In this document: piece by piece, positions 1 to 6,560 of the stretch
Layout of the letters: each line of letters starts with the position of its first letter
Position numbering within the stretch: the first letter of the stretch is position 1
Assembly (NCBI GenBank): GCA_964442355.1
Contig: CAYTZS010000188.1
Span: forward strand, 1 to 10,298
Reading direction: 5' to 3'
DNA length: 10,298 nucleotides
From: UBA6168 sp964442355
Lineage (GTDB): Bacteria; Bacteroidota; Bacteroidia; Chitinophagales; Saprospiraceae
Made by a program: the position numbers and the translations under genes
Notes under the pieces: generated by a model
The model's input: the letters and a program-made list of their open reading frames with translations, nothing else
What the model was told of the DNA's origin: nothing
Databases searched by the model: none

Positions 1-3000
1 ACCATCGCTGATAGCCTCAGCCGGATACCTGACAACAACAAGGCCATACTTTACCGCAAGAAAGCCCTCAATATTTACCAGAATCATCGGCCCGTACCCT
101 TCGAAAAATTGACTGCTGAATTTAGGAGCATCGGCATTTGTTACCGCCGTGATGGTAGGTTTGTCGAGGGGGAATTCCACTTGAAGAGGGCCGTTGAAAT
201 CGCAGAAAAACACCTTCCAGTCAATCATACCGAACGTGCAAAAGCCTACAACAGTTTCGGGATTTTCTTGCTCACAACTGGGAAAAATGAGGAGGCGCTG
301 AAGTTTTTGCAGCAAAGCCTTGCCATCAATCAGCGACTAAAACTGCCCGATGTCGCTGACAATTTGAACAATATCGGCATCATCTACGAGAACCTCGGCG
401 ATTATGATCAAGCTTTCGTCAACTACCAAAAAGCACTAAACTTCAATCGGGCGAAGCATAGCCTGTACCATATTTCCACTGCCAACAACTTCCTTAACCT
501 CGGTACAGCTTGCCTGAAACTCGACCGTTTCGATGAGGCAGAATTGTATTTTGACACCACTTTGGTGGTATATACTAAAGTCTTAGCGAAAAACCACCCA
601 GAATTTGCGGCACTTTACAACAACCTCGGCGCAGTTGCCAATTCGAGGGGAGACTACCGTACAGCTCTCGAATACTTCGATTTGGCGCTAAAAAACAACG
701 AGACAAATTTGGGCGAAGACCACCCTGATGTGGCAAATATCTACGCCAATTCTGGCATCCTGCTGCTAAACCGAGGCGACTACAACAAGGCACTGGCATT
801 TTTCAAAAAGGCATACGACATCCGGCTTAAGTTTTTTGGCGAAAACCATCACCTCGTTGCCCGAACCTGCAACTACCTTGGCGATTGCTATCTCCCCAAA
901 AAGGACTTCGACAAGGCTTACGAATGGTACAATGAAGCCATTCGAATCTACAATGCCCTCCCCCCCGGCGATCCAGCTGATTTTGCGGAATACAAAAATG
1001 ACCTTGGCTATTACTTCGAGAAGCTAGGCAACCATGAAGCGGCTTTAAGATTGTACAACGAAGCCCTGAGCGTCGTGCGCAAACGCCCTGAAAAACTGGA
1101 CCTTGACATTGCAAACTCGCTAGACAGGCTGGGCAATGTCTTTCTATCGAAATCCAACTTTGCAGAGGCAAAACTTCACTTCGAAAGGGCGCTTCGAATC
1201 AATCAGCATCTCTTGGGGGGCAAGCACCCAGACATTGCCAGAATTTACGGCAAACTTGCCTTGGCGTATGCCGGTGAACCCCATCTGGCAATGGCGTTTT
1301 GCGACTCAGCAATGGTGGCGCTAGACTACAAAAAGGGGGATTTAGGGAAATTTGAAAACGTCGCTGCACCAATTGCCTTGCTCGATATTTTTGAGAAAAA
1401 AGGCAAGCTCCTACAAGGTTTCTACAAAGAAACCAAGCAAAGAAAATGGCTGGAGGACGCAGACCGAACTTACTCGTCTGGCATACAACTAATTGATTTT
1501 GTGAAAGTTACGCTCGAAGAGCCAGGTTCGAGGCAAGCGCTTCTTGACAACTATTTTTTGGTTTATGAAAATGCAATCGCTGTTAAATGCGAGTTGAAAA
1601 TCTTGACTGGCAACGACCATTTCTGGCATGAAGCCTTCGAGATTTCAGAGCGAAGCAATGCAACACTGCTCTTGGAAGCACTTCAATCGGTTCAGGCAGG
1701 CCGTTTCGCTGAGATACCCGACAGCTTGCTGGAACTGGAACGAAAGCTGAAAATTGACCTTGCTTTCTTGGAAAAACAGCTGTTCGAAGAGCAATTGAAC
1801 GGACCAAATGCCGATAAAAAGAAGCTGGCCAAAATCAACAACCAATTCTTCTCGCTCCAGCAAAAAAATGCGAGACTGCTATCGGATTTACGCAGGGACT
1901 ACCCCAATTATTTCACGCTGAAATACGCCCCTGAAGTAGTGAAAGTGCCAGAAATTCAGTCAAAAATGCTGCTTCCTGGGCAGAACATGGTCGGCTACTT
2001 TGTCGGCGAAGAATTTGTTTTTGCCTTCATCATCTCCGAAAACAAGTTCGAAGTGGTGACCATTGAAAAGGAATTTCCGCTGGAAGCATGGGTGGAGGAG
2101 CTGAGGAACAGCATTTACCGCTTCAATCCAGCCGGAAAGGAGGTCGAGTTTTTGAGTCAGAAATATGCCAACCTTGGGCATGAGCTTTACCAGTTGATTT
2201 TCGAACCAATTCGCTCCAAACTGACTGGTAATCAAGTAGTTATTTTGCCGGGTGGAGTGCTTGGCTATTTGCCATTTGATGCCCTGCTCGTTAGCCCACC
2301 GGAAGATTATGGCAGCTTTGGCACTCACGATTACCTCATCAATTATTACCAGTTCAGTTACAGTTATTCCGCGACTTTGCTCAAAGAGATGCTCGGCAGA
2401 AATGCCCACTGGAAAAGAGGCGGGTTCGTCGCATTTGCTCCCTCGTATGGTGGCGATTCGCTAGACTTGCGCAGCAATGACCCGTGGCGGGCGGTTTTGG
2501 GCACGTTGAAGTACAATCAAACTGAGGCAACCAACATTCAAAAAATCATGGGGGGCAAGGCTTACTTAGATTCAGCCGCCACAGAGCAGCACTTCATGGC
2601 AGAAGCACCCAAAGCTGGTATTTTACACTTGGCGGTTCATGCAAAATCAAATGACGAGCACGGCGAGTATTCCTACCTCGCTTTTTTCCAAACGCTGGAC
2701 TCCATCGAAAATGAGCTGGTATTCGTGAAGGACTTGTATTCGATGCGCATCAAGGCTGCGCTGGTCGTGCTTTCAGCCTGCGAAACTGGCATCGGCGAAC
2801 TGCAACGCGGGGAGGGAATCGTGAGTTTGGCAAGGGGCTTTTCTTATGCTGGTGCTGCAAGTATCGTCACCACGCTCTGGAGCATAGACGATTTTGCATC
2901 TTCTGAAATCATGGAGCTTTTTTACCAAAACCTGAAGGCCGGTGAAACGAAAGACGCAGCGCTCAGAAAGGCCAAGTTGGCATTTTTGAGAAAACGAAAG

Positions 3001-3171
3001 GTCTCAAATGCCTCTCACCCACTCTACTGGGCAGCGTTCATTCCTGTTGGTGACATGTCACCCCTCGATGGCTGTGGGATGCCTGCTTGGGGTTGGGCGG
3101 CAATTGCTGGAAGTGGGCTTTTTGCTGCCACATTTTTACTACTCAGAATTAGGAAAAAGGCCAATTCCTAA
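1..3171 (+). CDS. TPR-CHAT protein: caspase-like (CHAT) peptidase with N-terminal TPR array and C-terminal membrane anchor, 5'-partial
   Basis: The reading frame is open from base 1 (36 codons before the TTG at 109, themselves TPR-like), so the true start lies outside the window and 1056 residues are visible. Counting from the TTG at 109, about residues 1-410 are tandem TPR units of roughly 40-42 residues of the kinesin-light-chain type (recurring NLG, A..Y..AL, HP.. signatures). A helical linker covers about 410-610, and a CHAT domain about 615-985. The domain carries the expected His (H844 in HLAVHA) and Cys (C891 in LSACETG), followed by the GEGIVSLARGF and TTLWSIDD signatures of the family. 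Residues about 995-1013 form one hydrophobic segment followed by RIRKK, predicting a C-terminal membrane anchor with a cytoplasmic basic end. CHAT proteins are caspase-like cysteine peptidases; TPRs normally sense a partner or substrate. The substrate is unknown here. No gasdermin, CRISPR effector or other known CHAT partner is visible nearby. Confidence 0.9.
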   Translation, partial: TIADSLSRIPDNNKAILYRKKALNIYQNHRPVPFEKLTAEFRSIGICYRRDGRFVEGEFHLKRAVEIAEKHLPVNHTERAKAYNSFGIFLLTTGKNEEALKFLQQSLAINQRLKLPDVADNLNNIGIIYENLGDYDQAFVNYQKALNFNRAKHSLYHISTANNFLNLGTACLKLDRFDEAELYFDTTLVVYTKVLAKNHPEFAALYNNLGAVANSRGDYRTALEYFDLALKNNETNLGEDHPDVANIYANSGILLLNRGDYNKALAFFKKAYDIRLKFFGENHHLVARTCNYLGDCYLPKKDFDKAYEWYNEAIRIYNALPPGDPADFAEYKNDLGYYFEKLGNHEAALRLYNEALSVVRKRPEKLDLDIANSLDRLGNVFLSKSNFAEAKLHFERALRINQHLLGGKHPDIARIYGKLALAYAGEPHLAMAFCDSAMVALDYKKGDLGKFENVAAPIALLDIFEKKGKLLQGFYKETKQRKWLEDADRTYSSGIQLIDFVKVTLEEPGSRQALLDNYFLVYENAIAVKCELKILTGNDHFWHEAFEISERSNATLLLEALQSVQAGRFAEIPDSLLELERKLKIDLAFLEKQLFEEQLNGPNADKKKLAKINNQFFSLQQKNARLLSDLRRDYPNYFTLKYAPEVVKVPEIQSKMLLPGQNMVGYFVGEEFVFAFIISENKFEVVTIEKEFPLEAWVEELRNSIYRFNPAGKEVEFLSQKYANLGHELYQLIFEPIRSKLTGNQVVILPGGVLGYLPFDALLVSPPEDYGSFGTHDYLINYYQFSYSYSATLLKEMLGRNAHWKRGGFVAFAPSYGGDSLDLRSNDPWRAVLGTLKYNQTEATNIQKIMGGKAYLDSAATEQHFMAEAPKAGILHLAVHAKSNDEHGEYSYLAFFQTLDSIENELVFVKDLYSMRIKAALVVLSACETGIGELQRGEGIVSLARGFSYAGAASIVTTLWSIDDFASSEIMELFYQNLKAGETKDAALRKAKLAFLRKRKVSNASHPLYWAAFIPVGDMSPLDGCGMPAWGWAAIAGSGLFAATFLLLRIRKKANS

Positions 3172-5735
3172 AGTTTTACCAACTTCTCCACCCAGCTTTT
3201 TTCACCGAGCGTTAGTTGAAGAAAATAGACTCCCGGAACAAGTCCCGTCAAGTCCAAATCGCATCTTTCCTCTTGAAAATCAACGCTTTGTAGTACCGAG
3301 CCATTTGTGTCCAACAATTGAAGAATGCCATTTCGTTGGCGATTATTAGGACAAAAAACAGTGCAGCTTGTCGAAGTTGGGTTTGGAAAAACTGCAATAA
3401 TTGCTTGGCTCCCCTCTTCGACCGTTGCCGAAGGCTCCAATACAATCTGGTAAGAAATAGCACTTCCACAACCCGAGTTTGCCACGGTCAACGTCACATC
3501 GTAAAAACCGGGGCTGTCGTATGTGTGGACGGGATTTGCAACTTGGCTAGTGTCACCGTCACCAAAGTTCCAGTGGAAGTCAGTTGCGCCAAAACTGGTA
3601 TTTGTGAAAAAGGCAGTTAATCCATCTAATTGGAAATCGAAATGGGCTTCAGGTGAAAAGTTGACTGTGATGTATCCTATCTGCTCGGTTGTGTGGTTGC
3701 CAAAAGGCGATGTCACTGTGAGTTGTACTGAAAAAATGCCGGGCGAGTTGTACAAAACCGTTGGGTTCTGGAGGTTGGACGTGGCTGGCACCCCACCTGG
3801 GAACTCCCAGAGATAGCCCGTGATACTGTCTCCCATGGATTGGTTCAGAAATTGGACAGAAAGCGGGCTACATCCATTGGTGGCATTAGCTGAAAATTGG
3901 GCGAAAGGCAATGAACCGGTAGAAATTGGTTGGGTCGTCGTTGCTTGACCACAAGCATTTGAAGCCGTCAAAGTCACTTGGTACAACCCCTGCACAACAT
4001 AAGTGTGTATTGGGTTGGCTTCAGTCGAAGTATTTCCATCTCCAAAATCCCAGAGAAATGAAACCCCACCAACTGTTGTATTTTCAAACTGATAACTATT
4101 GTTTCCCAGCGGAGTAACCTCGAAAGATGCAGCTGTGGCACCAACAACTGATAAAATGGCAACTTCTGAATAAATGTCGCTCGTGCAAGCTCCAAAAACA
4201 AGGCAACGGTACTGGTAACCATCCATGCTCAACGCTAGATTGACAATAGTTAGGGAATTGGAAGTCGCACCAATGTAATTGCTGGAGTTGGGCACATTCT
4301 GCCAACCTGAACCACTGTTCACTTGCCATTGGAAATTCAGGTAATTGCCCTGGACTTGTATGTTGAGGTCAAGTTGTGAGCCCAAGCAGCCAAATGCATC
4401 ATCATCTGGTTGGCCAGTGATTTCGGTAGCCAGGATTTCATTTTGGGATGCTGGAATGTTGCTCAAGTTGACTTGGACACCGTTTTCACCATTTTCAGCC
4501 TCATTTGACAGCCCATTGCACTCGCCGTTGAGAATGGAATTTACACCAGCCACACCGCCATCTAGTTCGATTGATGTGAAATTACTTTGATTTGTGAGCA
4601 AACGACCACCACTTCCACCGCCACCGGGACCATTGCAGCGGTCATTGGTATTGTTGACATTGCCACCATCACCACCTTTCGCTTGAATGTTCAAATCACC
4701 GAGAATCGTGTTGGAAGTTACAATGATAGTACCTGCACCACCACCACCACCTGCTCCATCGCCAAAAGCCTGTGTTGGTTTTATTCCATTGGAGATGATT
4801 GAAAATCCGTTTCCAACGATTGTTTGCGCCAACACAATGGCAATGCCACCGCCATTTCCACCAGAACTTCCTGCGCCAACGTCGTCAACATGCCCAGCAC
4901 CACCGCCGCCGCCCATGAAAATCCGTTCAGGTTCGTTGGGTGTTGCCTTCCCCCCTCTACCAGGGTAATTTCCATCGCAACCAAAACCAGGGGCACTTTG
5001 CTTGCCACCCTTGCCACCATTTGTGGCGTTTCCGCCGCCTCCGCCGCCACTGTTGTGGTCATTGCCACCACCGCCACCGTTGGCTTGAGCACCCCTCCCA
5101 TGTTCCTTGCTCGGAATAAAATGGGCAATACCCTCCCCTTTTGGTGAACCTCTCCAATTGGTTGTGCTGTAATGATAGTCGTCAGCATTGGTCAGAAAAT
5201 TACAATCGCTGGTAACGATTGACTTCGTAGCTCCCCTGAAACCCAGTCCAGATAGGTCAATCGGCGCTTCAAGCGTAAGGTTTTGTGTTTGGATTGCAAG
5301 GATGCCACCGGTCTCGCCGTCCCATGCCTTTGCGCTCAACGGCCCAACGACAACGGCATCTGTAAAGGTTGGAATGGTAATCAACTGGACGGCACTGCCA
5401 ACATTGTATTGCCTCAACAACTCGTATTTCAAGAAAACATCGTTGCTCGATACTGAAACCACTTCGTTTTTTTCATAAAAGCCTGCACTCCCAATGTCAT
5501 CAATGTTCCCAAAACTTCCATTGTTGGAGGTGTTGATTGCAGCCCCTTTCATTTGAATGAGCAATACATGGTTGCCCACCTCGAATTGCGAACCATCCGA
5601 AACCGTGATTTTGGCCTCACATTGGTCAATCGAGGTGACCTTGGCGTATTGGTTGACAATTCCAGCGATTTGCGTTTGGGAAAAAAGTGGAAAATAGAGG
5701 ATGGCAATTAGTGATATGCAAGCTGATGATTTCAT
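3168..5735 (-). CDS. Secreted Gly-rich, Ig-like and PKD-repeat protein with T9SS type A C-terminal sorting domain
   Basis: I chose the ATG at 5733-5735 (855 residues), because it opens a clean signal peptide (MKSSACISLIAILYFPLFSQ); the frame extends upstream only to a TTG at 5778-5780. Order of parts in this numbering: signal peptide 1-20; a beta-rich N-terminal module to about 195, of a kind recurrent in large secreted Bacteroidota proteins (my recollection, no family name); a very Gly-rich stretch about 215-382 with runs of five to six Gly; an Ig-like domain about 440-530 (FQWQ, YQYRC); three PKD domains about 535-605, 608-692 and 693-767 (WDFGDG, WEFPGG, WNFGDG with HTY or NSPG); and a T9SS type A sorting domain from about 780 to the end (FPNPTS ... 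LTGLVPGVYFLQL ... KLVKL). It is probably exported through the outer membrane by T9SS and surface-attached or released; no catalytic domain is seen, so an adhesive or structural role is inferred. It is convergent with the TPR-CHAT gene. Confidence 0.9.
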   Translation of the reverse strand: MKSSACISLIAILYFPLFSQTQIAGIVNQYAKVTSIDQCEAKITVSDGSQFEVGNHVLLIQMKGAAINTSNNGSFGNIDDIGSAGFYEKNEVVSVSSNDVFLKYELLRQYNVGSAVQLITIPTFTDAVVVGPLSAKAWDGETGGILAIQTQNLTLEAPIDLSGLGFRGATKSIVTSDCNFLTNADDYHYSTTNWRGSPKGEGIAHFIPSKEHGRGAQANGGGGGNDHNSGGGGGGNATNGGKGGKQSAPGFGCDGNYPGRGGKATPNEPERIFMGGGGGAGHVDDVGAGSSGGNGGGIAIVLAQTIVGNGFSIISNGIKPTQAFGDGAGGGGGAGTIIVTSNTILGDLNIQAKGGDGGNVNNTNDRCNGPGGGGSGGRLLTNQSNFTSIELDGGVAGVNSILNGECNGLSNEAENGENGVQVNLSNIPASQNEILATEITGQPDDDAFGCLGSQLDLNIQVQGNYLNFQWQVNSGSGWQNVPNSSNYIGATSNSLTIVNLALSMDGYQYRCLVFGACTSDIYSEVAILSVVGATAASFEVTPLGNNSYQFENTTVGGVSFLWDFGDGNTSTEANPIHTYVVQGLYQVTLTASNACGQATTTQPISTGSLPFAQFSANATNGCSPLSVQFLNQSMGDSITGYLWEFPGGVPATSNLQNPTVLYNSPGIFSVQLTVTSPFGNHTTEQIGYITVNFSPEAHFDFQLDGLTAFFTNTSFGATDFHWNFGDGDTSQVANPVHTYDSPGFYDVTLTVANSGCGSAISYQIVLEPSATVEEGSQAIIAVFPNPTSTSCTVFCPNNRQRNGILQLLDTNGSVLQSVDFQEERCDLDLTGLVPGVYFLQLTLGEKSWVEKLVKL
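4593..5093 (-). repeat. Low-complexity GGN-codon (poly-Gly) tract within the secreted protein
   Basis: On the plus strand this appears as many CCA/CCG/ACC triplet runs, for example around 4737-4752, 4900-4915 and 5034-5080. Read on the minus strand these encode clusters of five to six glycines separated by short Asn/Asp/Lys-containing linkers. It is coding low complexity in frame with the 3168-5735 gene, not an independent element. Such tracts are prone to slippage and to spurious ORFs on the opposite strand. Confidence 0.75.
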
Positions 5736-5809
5736 TCGTAAAATGGTTTTTGAAACGGGTATTCTCAAAAGTGCCCACAATTTTCAACCAAAAACCGCAG
5801 ATTTTCAAA

Positions 5810-5833
5810 GCATTGCAAGAAAAAAAGCAATGC
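5810..5833. repeat. 7-bp inverted repeat in the divergent intergenic region
   Basis: GCATTGC (5810-5816) and GCAATGC (5827-5833) are perfect inverted copies separated by a 10-base A-rich spacer. The repeat lies between the secreted-protein gene (minus) and the -7 element proposed for rpsP (plus), 27 bases upstream of the latter. It could be an operator half-site pair or a small hairpin; with only seven base pairs, chance in AT-rich DNA is quite possible. Confidence 0.35.
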
Positions 5834-5860
5834 ATTCAAGAATTTATAAACAAAAGAACA

Positions 5861-5868
5861 TACTTTTG
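5861..5868 (+). promoter_or_regulatory. Probable Bacteroidota -7 promoter element for rpsP
   Basis: TACTTTTG matches the Bacteroidota -7 consensus TAnnTTTG exactly and is followed by a GC-rich start (CGCCCGC). I see no good TTTG/TTG -33 element 19-21 bases upstream, so the match is partial. If used, transcription would start near 5874, giving an rpsP leader of about 135 bases that begins almost at the first base of the hairpin at 5876. Confidence 0.5.
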
Positions 5869-5875
5869 CGCCCGC

Positions 5876-5994
5876 TTAATCCCACCGCCTGCTAGTCAGG
5901 GTAAGTGGGGATGGTTAAATCGAGGTAGTATTTAGGAGGATTTGAGGAGCAATGATTTCGTTTTTTCTCAATTCAACTGAAAAAAGCCTCATTG
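5876..5994 (+). promoter_or_regulatory. Structured 5' leader of rpsP, candidate ribosomal-protein autoregulatory RNA
   Basis: Two potential hairpins flank a purine-rich stretch. Hairpin 1 (5876-5918): TTAA pairs with TTAA at 5915-5918, TCCCAC (5880-5885) with GTGGGGA (5905-5911, one bulge), and CCTG (5888-5891) with CAGG (5897-5900) around a CTAGT loop. Hairpin 2 (5950-5994): CAATGA pairs with TCATTG (5989-5994), and TTTTTTC (5961-5967) with GAAAAAA (5979-5985). Between them lie AGGAGG (5934-5939) and GAGGAG (5944-5949). Many ribosomal-protein mRNAs carry leaders bound by their own product; whether bS16 binds this one is inference. Pairings were found by eye, without folding energies. Confidence 0.4.
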
Positions 5995-6020
5995 TCAAAC
6001 ATTTAAAAAATGGCAGTTAA
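5952..6020 (+). CDS. Possible 22-codon leader ORF overlapping the start of rpsP
   Basis: ATG at 5952 opens a 22-codon frame (MISFFLNSTEKSLIVKHLKN then GS and TAA at 6018-6020). It overlaps the rpsP start codon by 11 bases in another frame. It is preceded by GAGGAG two bases before the ATG and AGGAGG 12 bases before it, unusually SD-like for Bacteroidota, where most genes lack such motifs. Its ATG lies inside the base-paired arm of the proposed second leader hairpin. The peptide has no recognisable family. It may be a translated leader coupled to rpsP, or a chance frame. Confidence 0.25.
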   Translation: MISFFLNSTEKSLIVKHLKNGS

Positions 6021-6498
6021 AATCAGATTGCAAAGGAAAGGCAAGAAAAAGAAGCCTTTCTACCACATCGTCATCGCTGATGCCCGTGCACCCCGTGACG
6101 GCCGCTTCATCGAAAAAATCGGTACCTACAACCCGTTGACACAGCCAGCTACTATCGAACTTGATGGTGACAAGGCTTACGAATGGCTCCAAAAAGGCGC
6201 TCAACCAACGGAAACGGTACGTGCGATGCTGCGCTTCAAAGGCGTCTTCTACCGCAAACACGTTATGCGTGGAGTGGCAAAAGGTGCTTTCACAGAAGAA
6301 GCAGGTCTTCAGAAATACCATGACTACGTTGCAGCAAAAGATGTTAAAACAGCAGGTCGTGCCGAAAAGATTGCAGCTGAAAAATCTGCTTTCCGGGCAA
6401 AGGTTGCAGGTCTTGACATCAAGGTAGCTCCTAAAAAGGAAGTTCCTAAGGTAGAGGTTGCACCAGCTCCTCCAGTTGCTGCACAAGAGGAAGAATAA
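6010..6498 (+). CDS. rpsP: Small ribosomal subunit protein bS16
   Basis: The 162-residue product starts MAVKIRLQRKGKKKKPFYHI and continues with IVIADARAPRDGRFIEKIGTYNP, the diagnostic N-terminal half of bS16. This protein binds 16S rRNA in the 30S body and is needed for efficient subunit assembly. The E. coli protein is about 82 residues; here residues about 85-162 form an extension rich in Ala, Lys, Val and Pro, ending in a Pro/Ala run and an acidic AQEEE tail, as is common in Bacteroidota bS16. No SD is present just before the ATG; the sequence there is A-rich. The gene is followed within about 26 bases by an intrinsic terminator, so it appears monocistronic; rimM, trmD and rplS, its neighbours in the E. 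coli operon, do not follow here. Confidence 0.97.
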   Translation: MAVKIRLQRKGKKKKPFYHIVIADARAPRDGRFIEKIGTYNPLTQPATIELDGDKAYEWLQKGAQPTETVRAMLRFKGVFYRKHVMRGVAKGAFTEEAGLQKYHDYVAAKDVKTAGRAEKIAAEKSAFRAKVAGLDIKVAPKKEVPKVEVAPAPPVAAQEEE

Positions 6499-6523
6499 CA
6501 TATCCTAGAATTCTGATTTAAAG

Positions 6524-6560
6524 AAGCCCGGAGGCATTTGCCTTCGGGCTTTTGTTTTTT
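6524..6560 (+). terminator. Intrinsic terminator of rpsP
   Basis: A 12-bp stem, AAGCCCGGAGGC (6524-6535) paired with GCCTTCGGGCTT (6540-6551) with one G-U pair, encloses an ATTT loop. It is followed by a T-rich tract (TTTTGTTTTTT ends near 6560). The tract reaches the stop codon of the convergent gene (6559-6561). The hairpin is also positioned to terminate that gene's minus-strand transcript, although the U-tract in that direction is weaker. Confidence 0.93.

Noticed and set aside
109..111. TTG at 109 as the start of the TPR-CHAT protein
   Set aside because: The frame is open to base 1 and the upstream codons encode a TPR-like helix (AILYRKKALNIYQ), so the gene continues leftward.
1960..2409. 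149-residue minus-strand ORF inside the CHAT gene
   Set aside because: It lies antisense within the conserved CHAT coding region and has no recognisable features.
1..3171. Idea that the TPR-CHAT gene belongs to a CRISPR gRAMP/Csx29 or a gasdermin defence system
   Set aside because: No Cas7-11-like gene, CRISPR array, or small gasdermin-like ORF is visible in the window. TPR-CHAT proteins are widespread in Bacteroidota outside these systems.
4345..5188. Several opposite-strand and out-of-frame ORFs across the Gly-rich region, giving Pro/Thr- or Ala/Val-rich products
   Set aside because: They are shadows of the GGN-rich codons of the minus-strand secreted protein: low-complexity products, no signal, no family features.
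5736..5780. Upstream TTG start (5778-5780) for the secreted protein
   Set aside because: It would add 15 residues before an otherwise standard signal peptide; the ATG at 5735 gives a better N-terminus.
5701..5935. Plus-strand ORFs covering the intergenic region before rpsP
   Set aside because: They overlap the signal-peptide region of the minus-strand gene and the proposed promoter and leader, have no family features, and end without relation to rpsP.
5995..6501. 168-residue Cys/Phe-rich ORF antisense to rpsP
   Set aside because: Fully overlaps the unmistakable rpsP frame, and the composition (many Cys and Phe) is typical of an antisense artefact.
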